A model generated the notes under the pieces. The model searched no databases. It had not been told where the DNA came from and worked only from the letters and a program-made list of their open reading frames with translations. DNA of 64,000 nt from contig OY730174.1 in assembly GCA_963422465.1 (NCBI GenBank), positions 2,878,914 to 2,942,913 of the forward strand, in the 5' to 3' direction. Numbering within the stretch: position 1 is the first letter of the stretch; every line of letters starts with the position of its first letter. The stretch comes from Lichina pygmaea (Eukaryota; Ascomycota; Lichinomycetes; Lichinales; Lichinaceae). A program made the translations under genes and the position numbers. Positions 9,689 through 19,981 of this stretch are shown piece after piece.

Positions 9689-10672
9689 ATGAGTACCTCA
9701 GAAGCAACCAACCCCAACTTCCCAGATGGAAAGATTAGTATCACCAAGCCAGACCTGTTCTACAGCAAAAGGAACAAGGTCAACGACTGGCTCATGCAAC
9801 TTCAAGTCTACTTTCAATTCCAACCAGAAACAAGGCTGCCTAAAGAAAAGTGGCCACTCTTTGCAACCACTTACATGAGAGGCAATGCTCACTGATGGAT
9901 TAAACCCTACATCAACAAACATCTCTCAGGAAACAGAGACCACGACAGCACATCAGAATGGATAACAAAATAGACATGATTCAAGGAGGAGATCAAAAAC
10001 ATCCTTGGACTATCTAACAAAGACAAAGTGGCTATACGAATGATCCAGCACATCAAGCAATAACACTCAGCCGCAGAGTATACCACACAGTTCAAACAAT
10101 ACTCAGTACTGACTGACTGGGATGACAATGCCCTAATAGTCATGTACTGACGTGGACTCAAGGAAAACATGAAGGACAAGATCACCTTTGACAGATAAGC
10201 AGTCAAGACACTGGACAAACTCATCACACAAGCAATCAACATCAACAACAAGTTATTCAAGTGAGTGATGGAGAAGTGCCATGACAGAGGATACAGCCAC
10301 CCCACATGGCATGTGAGCAACCACTACAAGCCGCCTAACAAGACACCACCACATGATCCATAGGGCTATGCATCCATGGAACTGGATGTAGTCCACCACA
10401 GGGGAAGGTTCACAAAGGGAAGGAACAACAAAAAGAGGAAAGCACTGAAGTGCTATGTCTGTGGCAAGCTAGACCACATGGTGAAAGACTGTTGTTCAAA
10501 GAACAAGGTGCACCGACAGCAACTTAATACACTTGACAGAGACTGGAATGTCACCAAGCCAGAGGACCCACCAGGAGAGGCCCAGCTATCTCTTGAACAA
10601 TAGGACAATTACAATCAAACACTTGAAGCAGCCCACCAACTGGCAACATCAGGAGGCAAGGACCTACCAGAA
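9689..10672 (+). pseudogene. gag: Family B gag, copy B1 (truncated)
   Basis: It starts MSTSEATNPNFPDGKISITK and aligns with the other B gag genes through the capsid-like region (GLKENMKD near 10160) and the CCHC knuckle CYVCGKLDHMVKDC near 10453. At least eight stops occur (TGA at 9893, TAG at 9971, TAA at 10061 and others). It is cut off at 10672, before the Cys/His-rich C-terminal domain. Role when intact: virus-like particle formation and RNA binding. Confidence 0.85.
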
Positions 10673-11233
10673 TGTTACAACCCATGGGATAGGAGCTATT
10701 CATTTATAGGCAATCAGGCTGCGGGCCAGGCAAGAGGACACCATGGAAGTCAAGTGACCAACCAACAAGGGGTCATGTGACTGTTGAGACACACACAGGA
10801 GTCTCGACACAGGATGCATGAAGTATCAAGACAATCTCACCAGTCTTGACGCAGGATACATGAAGCATCAAGACAATCTCACCAGTCTTGACGCAGAGTG
10901 CATAACATGGTGGGACTGTTGAGACAATCTCACCTGTCTTGACGTCAAGACTGTCAAGACAATCTTGATTGTCTTGACAGGCCAGCACTATATAGTCTGA
11001 TGATAGTTCCCCTATGGAACAATCGTCTTCAACTCATGTTGTGATCCAGACAACTAGATCTACTTCAATACAATCCTTTTGTACGAAGCCATTGATCAGG
11101 TGTCACCACCACCACATTCCACCAAAACCCCTTCACACTCCTTGACACTTCTCTCCTGCAAGAACCAACCTGCCTTCCGCATCTTACTCTTAATCCTATA
11201 CTCAGTTAGGACAGCACGGTACAGACCACAACA
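10673..11233 (+). repeat. 5' LTR of B2 (type II U3)
   Basis: It begins TGTTACAACCCATGGG and ends GACCACAACA. U3 carries repeats of TCAAGACAATCTCACC...GTCTTGA with the spacer CGCAGGATACATGAAGC. It keeps the TATATAG box near 10991 and GTCTTCAA about 36 bp downstream. Confidence 0.88.
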
Positions 11234-11250
11234 CTTTGAAGACCTTCAAG
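11234..11250 (+). promoter_or_regulatory. Putative primer-binding site of B2
   Basis: CTTTGAAGACC directly follows the LTR end CAACA. TTGAAGAC is the exact reverse complement of GTCTTCAA in the R region of the LTR. No match to a tRNA 3' end (TGG start) is seen, which points to self-priming. Confidence 0.6.
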
Positions 11251-11251
11251 G

Positions 11252-12751
11252 ATGAGTACCGCAGAAGCAACCAACCCTAACTTCCCAGATGGAAAGATTA
11301 ATGTCACCAAGCCAGACCTGTTCTACAGCAAAAGAAACAAGGTTGACAACTGGCTCATGCAACTCCAAGTCTACTTTCAATTCCAACCAGAGATGAAGCT
11401 GCCTAAGGAGAAGTGGCCCCTCTTCACAACCACTTACATGAGAGGCAATGCTTATCGATGGATTAAGCCCTACATCAGCAAACATCTCTCAGGAAACAGA
11501 GACCACGATGGCATGTCAGAATGGATGACAAAATGGACACGATTCAAGGACAAGATCAAAAGGATTCTTGGACTATCTAACAAAGACAAAGTGGCTATAC
11601 AAATGATCCAGCACATCAAATAACAACACTCAGCTGCAGAGTACACCACGCAGTTCAAACAATACTCAGTACTGACTGATTGGGATAACAACACCCTGAT
11701 GGTCATGTACTGACGTAGACTCAAAAAAAACATGAAGGATGAAATCACCTTTGATGGACGAGTGGTCAACACACTGGACAAGCTTATCACACAAGCAATC
11801 AACATCAATGACAAGCTATTTGAGTGAGTGATGGAGAAGTGCCATGACAGAGGATACAGCCACCCTGCATGGCATGTGAGTAACCACTACAAGCTGCCTA
11901 ACAAGGCACTGCCACATGACCCCTATGGCTATACACCCATGGAACTGGATGCAGTCCACCACAAGGGAAGGTTCACGAAGGGAAGGAATAACAAAAAGAG
12001 GAAAGTACTGAAGTGCTATGCCTGTGGCAAGCTAGGCCACATGGTGAAAGACTGTTGTTTAAAGAACAAGGTGCACTGACAGCAACTTAATACACTTGAT
12101 GGAGACTGGAATGTCATCAAGCCAGAGGACCCACCAGGAGAGGCTCAGCTATCCCTTGAACAATAGGACAACTATGATCAGACATTGGAAGCAGCCCACC
12201 AACTGGCAACATCAGGAGGCAAGGACCTACCAGAACAGACAGGTCAGGACAAGGGACAGGAGCCCTTAACCACCTCTGATGGGGACTGAGATAAACCCAT
12301 GTCTATCAAAGAAGAAATACCACAAGGAAGCTATGCTTACAGTATGGACCCGTGAAATCTACGGCACAGCAAACTACAGTGGAGGTTTTGCACAAAGCAC
12401 TACTGCACCTACAACGATCAACTACAAAGGTACAGAGGACATTCACCCTACTACGCCACCTGCCACAAGCATTGGGTCAATTGTGAGAAGGATGTGTGTG
12501 AGATCCATCTTTGGGACAAACACCAACACACCGCATTCCCCGGGCACACACATGATTGGCACAAACACCTCATGTTCCTACAGCAAGGCAACAACCACAA
12601 CTGCTACATCAACAATTGGCAGTACTGCCTCAAGCCTGGATGTGACAAGCATCAGCAAGACAAATTCATGAACAGATTCCTCAGAACTGATGGGAATGGC
12701 TGGACCCATTGCCCAGTCAGTGGAAAGACACTTCAATCAGGAAAAGACTGA
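11252..12751 (+). pseudogene. gag: Family B gag, copy B2
   Basis: A 1500-nt frame (499 codons) from MSTAEATNPNFPDG to TGA at 12749-12751. The capsid region is followed by the CCHC knuckle CYACGKLGHMVKDC (codon about 255). An unusual Cys/His-rich domain follows at codons about 380-473 (CTKHYC-type, DKHQHTAFPGHTHDWHKH, CYINNWQYC). There are about seven stops (for example 11622, 11712, 12165, 12288), at sites that read CAA, CGA or TGG in other copies. Length is identical to the gag of B4, B5 and B6. The terminal TGA is shared by all copies; it may be genuine, or a decayed CGA with the real stop at the TGA overlapping the pol ATG. Confidence 0.85.
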
Positions 12752-12789
12752 ACTCCCTTGTCAAGGGGTGACATTGGGAGCTCAACAAC

Positions 12790-15700
12790 ATGACCTCTAG
12801 CAACGCAAAGCACATGCGATTACCTGTGTCACTACACGCCAACACACCAGTACAGACATATGCACTTGTTGACTCTGGAGCCAGTGGAAACTATATTTCA
12901 AGACAACTTTACAACACCCTTGGCACTGGAAGGAGACGCAAGCAGCAGCCCTATCAGCTTGTGATGGCAAATAGACAGACAGAGCTAGTCTGCCATGAGA
13001 CGCAGCCAATAGAAATAGTTACCGGACACCATGCTGAAAGGATCCACCTTGATATTGTCAAGTTAGCCACTCAGGATATCTATTTGGGGATGCCTTGGCT
13101 AAAGAAGCACAACCCAGTTGTTAACTGGAGGACAGGAGTACTCATGTTTAGGAACTGCACTAACAACACAGCTCAGACCTGTTACCAGCCGCAGAAGGTG
13201 TGGACAGATAAGGGAAGGAGTCCTCAGTGGAACCTCACTGACAGAAAGGACAACTCTCAAGAGAAGAGGTCCACCTTGACAGGTACACCCCAGAACCAGG
13301 TGGCCAAACAGTCAGAGATGAAGAGAGAGGAAGTTGTTAACCCTCTGGAGATCCCTGAAGAGTACTGACCTGAGTATGATAACCTCTTTCAGGAAGAGAC
13401 AACAACAGCAGTGTTGCCTAAGCACCAACCTTGGGATCATGAGATCAAGTTGCAACCAGGGACAGAGCCAGGATTTGGACCAAATTACTAGTTATCAGAG
13501 AAAGAGCTCCAAGTACTTCACGAGTACCTGGAGGAAAACCTGAAAAAAGGTTTCATTCAAGAATCTCAATTGCCAGCAGAATACCCGATACTATTTGCAC
13601 CAAAGAAAGACAGAAGTCTTCAACTTTGTGTGGATTACAGGAAACTCAACAACATTACCATCAAGAACTGATATCCATTGCCAAATACAAACAAATTGTG
13701 AGACAGGATCAGCTAAGCTACAATCTTTACCAAGCTGGACTTGAAAGGAGCATACAACCTGATACGCATGAAAGAAGGAGAAGAATGGAAGACAGCCTTC
13801 AGAACCTGATACAGACACTACAAGTATCTGGTTATGCTATTCAGACTCACGAACGCACCAGCAACATGTCAAGCATTGATCAACAACATCATCAGAGCAC
13901 ACCTGGACCAAACAGCTATTGTCTACCTGGACAACATTCTTGTCTGCTCGAACACGCAACAGGAACATACCAAACATGTGAAGGATGTTCTACAATGTCT
14001 ACAACAGGCAGAGCTCAAGCTCAACCCAAAGAAATGTGAGTCCAACAAACTGGAAGTTGAATTCCTCAGATACATCATAGGGATTGAAGGGATCAAGATT
14101 GACCCTGAGAAAATCAAAGTGATTCAGCAATGGCCAATACTGACATCAGTTAAGGAAGTACAAGCCTTCCTAGGATTTGCCAACTTCAACTGACAGTTCA
14201 TTAAGAACTACTCACAGATGGCAACACCACTGACAGAACTCACAAAGAAGGACGTGGAGTACCGGTGGACAGAGAGATAACAAAAATTATTCCAACAGCT
14301 CAAGGACACTTGCGCCAAGGAACCAGTTCTCCTCAACTTCAAGACAGGCCAACCGACACAAATTGAGACAGACGCTTCAGATCAGGCAGTGGGAGCATGT
14401 CTATGCCAACAGGCAGACGGTAAGTGGCACCCAGTTGCCTACTACTCACAAAAAATAACACAAGCAGAACAAAACTATAATATCCACGACAAAGAGCTAC
14501 TGGCAGTCATCAACGCACTTGAACACTGGAGAGTGTACATGGAAAGCAGTTCTGAACTCACTGTTCTCACAGACCACAAGAATCTGACAACATTCATGAC
14601 AACCAAGAAGCTGAACAGACAGCAAGTCAGATAGGCTGAACTCCTAGGGCAACACAAGTTTAAGATCTTGTACACCCCTGGACAAGACAATAGGAGAGCA
14701 GACACACTAAGCTGACAAAAAGACTACATGGAAGATGATGAACACTAAGGAATAATCTTACAGCAGGACCAGCAAGGAAACCTGGTGCCTCAACCACAGA
14801 TCAACAAGCTCACAGCAGAAGACACTGAAGAACTAATAAGGAACTACCACGATAATCCAGCACATGGTCACCCAGGAATCTCCAAGACCACAGACCTTAT
14901 CCAACAGGCAGGGAACAATGTTATTAATCTCTGACAACATGTCACAAACTACATCAGCAAGTGTCTACTATACCAGAAAAACAAACATGGAAGACATAAG
15001 CCATACGGAGAAGGACATCCGAACACGATACCAAGAAGCCTGTAGGAAGACGTGTCAATGGACTTCATCACAAAGCTACCCAAGTCCAAAGACCCAGTCA
15101 CAGGAATCACCTACAACTTGATTATAGTGATAGTGGACAGATTCACAAAATATCTAATAGTGGTACTATTCAAGGAGACCCACACAGCAGAACAGTTGGG
15201 ACACCTCTTACTGGACAGATTGGTCAGAGACTACAGAGTTCTGATCATGATCATTACAGACAGAGACAAACTCTTCACATCTAACTACTGGAAGACAATC
15301 AGTGCAGCTATGGGAACAAAACCCAAAATGTCTACAGTCTATCACCCACAAACTGACAGCCAGACGGAGTGAGCAAACCAAGTCCTGGAGACTTACTTAC
15401 AGCATTACATCAACCAGACTCACAGCAATTGGGTACAGTTATTACTGGTGGCACAGCTGGCAATCAACCAGCACAGATCAGACTCAACAAAGAAATCACT
15501 ATTTTTTGTCAATTTTGGACAACATGCGAACATCGGGATGCCAAGCAGAGCTTCACCAAACACGGAGAAAGCACTCCAACATGACAAGCTCCTACGACAA
15601 ACACACACGATGATGAGGCACTACCTTCAAGAGACCTCAGAAAGAATACAACATCAAATAGACAAGAAATCAAAAATGGCATCTCAGCTAATGAAGGGGG

Positions 15701-16089
15701 ATAAAGTCTACCTCCTCACAAGAAATTAGAAAATGAAGAAACCAAAGACAAAGAAACTTGACAACATCAAGGTCAGACTATTTTCAGTCGAAGAAAAAAC
15801 AGGACTAGTCGACATCAAGATACGACTACCAAGGGATGCCAGAGTCCATCCAAACTTTCATATATTGATGATTGAACCCGCTGACCAAAGCACACCCTTG
15901 CAGGAAACATTCCATTATCAACCTGAAAAAGAACAAGAGTTTGAAGTTGAACAGATCCTGGCTAGGAAAGGTCAGCAATACCTTGTCAAGTGGAAAGGAT
16001 ACCCAGACTCGGAAAATACCTGGGAACCACTCAAGAACCTCGTGAACTGCCAGCTTCTTCTGCGACAGTTTCAGCAGGAGTAGGACTGA
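12790..16089 (+). pseudogene. pol: Family B pol, copy B2 (PR-RT-RH-IN-chromodomain)
   Basis: One 3300-nt frame (1099 codons). Protease LVDSGASGNYIS is at codon about 25. [12 protein letters not shown] is near codon 279 and the catalytic box is YLDNIL near codon 379, with the second Asp changed to Asn. RNase H shows TDASDQAVGACL and DKELLAV. The integrase zinc finger has lost a cysteine (CLLY instead of CLLC in B5). The DDE residues are present (MDFITKLPKS, ITDRDKLF, QTE). A GPY/F-like module near codon 1005 and a chromodomain at codons about 1050-1095 ([30 protein letters not shown]) complete it. About a dozen stops make it nonfunctional. Pol lies in the -1 frame relative to gag and ends at TGA, overlapping the antisense ORF by 59 bp. 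Confidence 0.88.
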
Positions 16090-16531
16090 ACAGCTTGGCC
16101 TGCAGGAGGGATGTGTCAATGACTGATCAAGTCAAATCCTCGCCATCCGACTCCATCTCTTTCACCAAGCACTGAAGCTTCTGCCTTGCACAGACCTCAG
16201 CACCCTCCAACACCTTTCACTTCTGAGACAGATAAGCCTGCACTGTGGCAAGTTGTTCAAAGAGTGTGTTGCGTGTTGCCTTGTCAGTGGCCACATCCTC
16301 ACAGAGGTTGTCCCAGGACATGTTCAGAGATTCCCAGGACACAGAGACACAAGACCTTCTGTGCTGAGTGCATGCAGCACATTTCAACTTATTGTCTTCT
16401 CCCAACATCTGGAAGCACAGATGACCACAAAGAACACAAAAGTTGCAGGGTGTACACAAAACAAAACCCTGATCGCAGATTTGAGCAGCAAGCTGAGTTC
16501 AGCTAACAGTCGCATGTGACTTTGGAGGCAT
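16031..16531 (-). CDS. Antisense Cys-rich coiled-coil ORF, family B, copy B2
   Basis: A 501-nt frame from ATG at 16531 to TGA at 16031, opposite pol. The N-terminus reads [11 protein letters not shown], then C-x2-C-x2-C-x2-C ([10 protein letters not shown]), CFQM, and [20 protein letters not shown]; a helical coiled-coil-like region follows (DATDKA...LFEQLATVQ and later [18 protein letters not shown]). Three in-frame TGA stops (codon 11 and two in the C-terminal half) each fit CGA to TGA. The ATG is 44 bp from the 3' LTR. The Cys pattern suggests zinc binding; function unknown. From memory, fungal hypothetical proteins with a KC-x2-C...SC-V-x-SWESL signature are common, but I cannot check this. 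Confidence 0.55.
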
Positions 16532-16555
16532 GACCAGATTTCATCAAGATGATGA

Positions 16556-16574
16556 AAGATGGAGAGAAGGATAG
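16556..16574 (+). promoter_or_regulatory. Polypurine tract of B2
   Basis: GATGGAGAGAAGGATAG precedes the 3' LTR. It matches the tract GAAGGAGAGGAGGGTAG before the 3' LTRs of the minus-strand B copies, and resembles the family A tract in ending GATAG. Confidence 0.75.
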
Positions 16575-17118
16575 TGTTACAACCCAGGAGAAACACAGTC
16601 TTTATATACTCACAGAAAGCAGCAGACAGGATACTGGACAGAAGTACCAGGCAGCGTGACACGGGAACCAGTCACATGACTGGCAAGACAAACCAGAGGG
16701 TGCTCGCCGCAGTATGCATATACACGAACAAGTGAGCAAAGTGAGCAGAGCTCACCAAGCTCACCGCAGCGTGCATGAAAAGTGACCAAAGTGAGCAGAG
16801 CTCACCCAGCTTGCCGCAGCATGCATGAACTGTGAGCAAAGTGAGCAGAGCTCACTGTGCTCACAAACTGAGCACTATATAGTCTGGTGATAGTTCCCTT
16901 ATGGAATGATCGTCTTCAACTCATGTCGTGATCCAAACAACTAGATCTACTTCAATACAATCCTTTTGTACGAAGCTGTTGATCAGGTGTCACCACCACC
17001 ACGTTCCACCAAACCCCTTCGCACTCCTTGACACTCCTCTCCTGCAAGAACCAACCCACCTTCCACCTCTCACCCTAAGCCTATACTCGGATAGGACAGT
17101 ACAGTACAGACCGCAACA
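16575..17118 (+). repeat. 3' LTR of B2 (type I U3)
   Basis: It begins TGTTACAACCCAGGAG and ends GACCGCAACA. U3 contains three copies of a roughly 50-bp unit with GTGAGCAAAGTGAGCAGAGC followed by CTCACC. A palindrome CCAGTCACATGACTGG lies at 16668-16683. TATATAG is at 16876 and GTCTTCAA at 16912-16919. Confidence 0.9.
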
Positions 17119-17366
17119 TCAGCATGGTGTCCAGTAACTATTTCCATTGCCTGCATCTTATGGCAGACTAGCTCTGTCTGTCCATTTGCTATCACAAGCT
17201 GGTAGGGCTGCTGCTTGTGTTTCTTTCCAGTGCTGAGAGTGTTGTAAAGTTGTCTTGAAATGTAGTTTCCACTGGCTCCAGAATCAACAAGCATGTATGT
17301 CTGTACTGGCGTGTTGGCGTGTAGTGACACAGGCAATTGCAGGTACTTTATGTTGCTAGGGGTTAT
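17119..17366 (-). pseudogene. pol: Family B pol N-terminus, copy B3 (protease fragment)
   Basis: Protease sequence LVDSGASGNYISRQLYNTL is visible near 17255-17295. The start codon is changed from ATG to ATA at 17366-17364. The fragment ends at 17119, just after the residues equivalent to ATGHH in other copies, and the remainder of pol is absent. Confidence 0.8.
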
Positions 17367-17404
17367 GTGGTTGAGCTCCTGATGTCACCCTTTGACAAGA
17401 GAGC

Positions 17405-18904
17405 TCAGTTTTTTCCTGATTGAAGTGTTTTTCCACTGACTGGGCAATAGGTCAAGCTATTCCTATCAGTCCTGAGGAATCTGTTCATGAATTTATCTTG
17501 CTGATGCTTATCACATCTGGGTTTGAGGCAGTACTGCCAATTGTTGATGTAGCAGTTGTTGTTGTTACCTTGCTGTAGAAACATGAGGTGTTGATGCTAA
17601 TCATGTGTGTGCCCGGGGAATACGGTGTGTTTGTGTTTGTCCCAAAGGTAGATCTCACACATATTCTTCTTGCAATTAACCCAATACTTGTGGCAGGTGG
17701 TGTGGTAGGGTGAATGTTCTCTGTACCTTTGTAGTTGTTCGTGGTAGGTGTAGTAGTGTTTTGTGCAGAACCTCCACTGTAGTTCACTGTGCTATAAGTT
17801 TTGTAGGTCTATGCTGTAAGCATAGCTTTCTTGTGGTATTTCTTCTTTGATAGACATGGGTTTGTCTCAGTCTCTATCAGAGGTGGTTAAGAGCTCCTGT
17901 CTCTTGTCCTGACCTGTCTGTTCTGGTAGGTCCTTGCCTTCTGATGTTGCCAGTTGGTGGGCTACTTCAAGTGTTTGATTGTAATCATCCTATTGTCCAA
18001 GAGATAGCTGGGCCTCTTCTGGTGGGTTCTCTGGCTTGATGATGTTCCAGTCTCTGTGAAGTGTATTAAGTTGCTGTCAGTGCACCTTGTTCTTTGAATA
18101 ACAATCTTTCACTATGTGGTCTAGCTTACCACAAGTATAGCACTTCAGTGCTTTCCTTTTTTTGTTGTTCCTTCCTTTTATGAATCTTCCTCTGTGGTGG
18201 ACTACATCCAGTTCCATGAGTGCATAGCTATATGGATCATGTGGTGGTGCCTTGTTAGGCAGCTTGTAGTGGTTACTCACATGCCATGCAGGGTGGCTGT
18301 ATCCTCTGTCGTGGCACTTCTCTATCACTCACTTGAATAACTTGTTGTTGATGTTGATTGCTTGTGTGATAAGCTTGTCCAGTGTGTTGACTGCTTGTCT
18401 GTTGAAGGTGATCTTATCCTTCATGTTTTCCTTGAGTCTATGTCAGTACATGACCATCAGGGTGTTGTTATCCCAGTCAGTCAGTACTGAGTATTGTTTA
18501 AAGTGTGTGGTATACTCTACAGCTGAGCGTTGTTGCTTGATGTGCTGGATCATTTATATAGCCACTTTGTCTTTGTTAGATAGTCCAAGGATTCTTTTGA
18601 TCTTGTTCTTGAATCATGTCTATTTTGTTATCTATTCTGATGTGCTATTGTGATCTCTGTTTCCTGAGAGATGTTTGTTAACATAAGGCTTAACCCATCA
18701 GTGGGCATTACCTCTCATGTAAGTGGTTGCAAAGAGTGGCCACTTTTCTTTAGGCAGTCTTATCTCTGGTTGGAATTGAAAGTAGACTTGAAGTTACATG
18801 AGCCAGTCATCAACCTTGTTCCTTTCACTGTAGAACAGGTCTGGCTTGGCGATGCTAATCTTTCCATCTGGGAAGTTGGGGTTGGTTCCTCCTGAGGTAC
18901 TCAT
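17405..18904 (-). pseudogene. gag: Family B gag, copy B3
   Basis: 1500 nt from ATG at 18904 to TGA at 17405, with no net length change against the other copies. The CCHC knuckle reads CYTCGKLDHIVKDC near 18140. Many stops occur from CAA/CAG/CGA/TGG transitions. The Cys/His-rich domain is preserved in outline near 17500-17750 but carries substitutions. Role when intact: particle formation and RNA packaging. Confidence 0.85.
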
Positions 18905-18921
18905 CCTTGAGGGTCTTCAAA

Positions 18922-19526
18922 GTGTTGTGGTCTGTACTGTGCTGTCCTAACTGAGTATAGGATTAAGGGTAAGATGTGGAAGGTAGGTTGGTTCTCACAG
19001 AAGAGGAGTGTCAAGGAGTGCAAAGGGGTTTAGTGGAATATGGTGGTGGTGACACCTGATCAACAGCTTTGTACAAAAGGATTGTATTGAAGTAGATCTA
19101 GTTGTCTAGATCACAACATGAGTTGAAGACAATTGTTCCATAAGGGAACTATTGCCAGACTATATAGTGCTGGCCTGTCAAGATGATCAAGATTGTCTTG
19201 ACAGTCTTGATGTCAAGACAGGTGAGATTGTCTTGACAGTCCCACTATGTTATGCATCCTGTGTTGAGATAGGTAAGATTGTTTTGACACTTCATGCACA
19301 CTGTGTCAAGACAGATGAGATTGTCTTGATGCTTCCTGCACTCTGCATCAAGACTGGTGAGATTGTCTTGATGCTTCATGCATACTGTGTCAAGCCACCT
19401 GTGTTTGTCTTGACAGTCATGTGATCCTTTGTCAGTTTGGTCACTTGACTTTCCATGGTGTTCTCTTGCCTGGCCTGCAGCCTGATTGCTTATAAATAAG
19501 TGGCTCCTATCCCAGAGATCATAACA
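18922..19526 (-). repeat. 5' LTR of B3 (type II U3)
   Basis: On the plus strand it starts TGTTGTGGTC and ends ATAACA. It carries several type II U3 units (TGAGATTGTCTTGA in this orientation) and the TATATAG element. The primer site CTTTGAAGACC lies just inside it at about 18911-18921. Confidence 0.88.
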
Positions 19527-19635
19527 CAACTACTGCTAGGAACCAGGTGACTCTTTGTGAACAACCAGCTGTGCAGGTCACATACTCTATACCTGCCAAA
19601 AAGAAGAAACCAGATTCCTCCCAGAACTTCACCAG
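19527..19635 (+). mobile_element. Short LINE T1-like fragment (5' UTR end and ORF1 start)
   Basis: CTACTGCTAGGAA resembles CTACTGCTGGGAA in the LINE 5' UTR at about 61824, and the following frame AKKKKPDSSQNFTS resembles the ORF1 start ASKKKKPSHPQYNS of the LINE at 61905. Homology is short and gapped. It is sandwiched between the B3 LTR and the family C LTR. Confidence 0.4.
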
Positions 19636-19981
19636 TGTGACAAGGCAATGGCAGAGCAGAACTCAAGCCTAACTGATTCAGTAACCTTGACCTGACTTGG
19701 CTTGAGACTTGAGACTTGGATTGATGTACAAGATGAAAGACAAGGAAGGAAAAAAGAAAAGAAGAAGAGAAGAAGCTGGGGAAGCAGGAGAAGTTCTTAT
19801 AGGCAGGGGATACAGTGGAGCAAACAGGCAACAGTGCAGATAGAACTTGCCGGCAAGGTGTGTGACTTGTGCCAGATATACAACAAGGCAATAGCAGAGC
19901 AAACAGGTAACAGTGCAGATGGAACTTCCCGGCAAGGTGTGTGACTTGTGCCAGATATGCAACAGGGCCAGAACTGTGACA
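19636..19981 (-). repeat. 3' LTR of family C, with internal tandem duplication
   Basis: On the plus strand it runs from TGTGACAAGG to ACTGTGACA. It is 346 bp against 267 bp for the partner LTR. The difference is a second copy of a roughly 80-bp unit (GGCAAGGTGTGTGACTTGTG ... GCAGAGCAAACAGG), present twice here and once at 44662-44928. Confidence 0.88.

Larger units (their letters stand above)
9262..10672 (+). mobile_element. Gypsy family B, copy B1 (5' LTR and part of gag)
   Basis: An LTR with internal deletion (9262-9670) is followed by the primer site and the first two thirds of gag. The copy ends abruptly at 10672 where the B2 LTR starts. The rest of B1 is not found in this orientation, so the B1/B2/B3 cluster has been rearranged. 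Confidence 0.88.
10673..17118 (+). mobile_element. Gypsy chromovirus family B, copy B2 (complete but mosaic)
   Basis: Order: 5' LTR 10673-11233, primer site, gag, pol with chromodomain, antisense ORF, polypurine tract, 3' LTR 16575-17118. The 5' LTR has type II U3 repeats and the 3' LTR has type I. The flanking pentamers (CAGAA left, TCAGC right) do not match. The element is therefore not a simple single insertion; recombination between copies is the likely cause. Confidence 0.88.
17119..19526 (-). mobile_element. Gypsy family B, copy B3 (5' LTR, gag, start of pol)
   Basis: A minus-strand copy with 5' LTR 18922-19526, gag 17405-18904 and the first 250 bp of pol. It ends inside the protease region exactly where the B2 3' LTR ends. 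The right flank is LINE T1-like sequence. It lies tail-to-tail with B2, so the junction at 17118/17119 is probably a recombination point. Confidence 0.88.

Noticed and set aside
9907-10320. Repeated 137-codon minus-strand frames opposite family B gag (also at 29654, 36350, 56129)
   Set aside because: They recur because gag recurs. They contain long hydrophobic runs typical of antisense shadows, vary in ends between copies, and show no motif. Unlike the 3' antisense ORF they fully overlap a coding frame.
11470-11814. Short cysteine-rich minus-strand frames that could be taken for secreted effectors
   Set aside because: No signal peptide with a plausible start; they are shadows of gag and repeat in every B copy.
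16730-16870. CRISPR-like direct repeats in LTRs
   Set aside because: Units are adjacent dyads with conserved spacers inside the U3 of LTRs, in a eukaryotic transposon context. No cas genes.
19702-19944. Lys/Arg-rich frame inside the family C LTR
   Set aside because: It arises from the purine-rich strand of the LTR pyrimidine tract; no start context and it is disrupted in length between the two LTRs.
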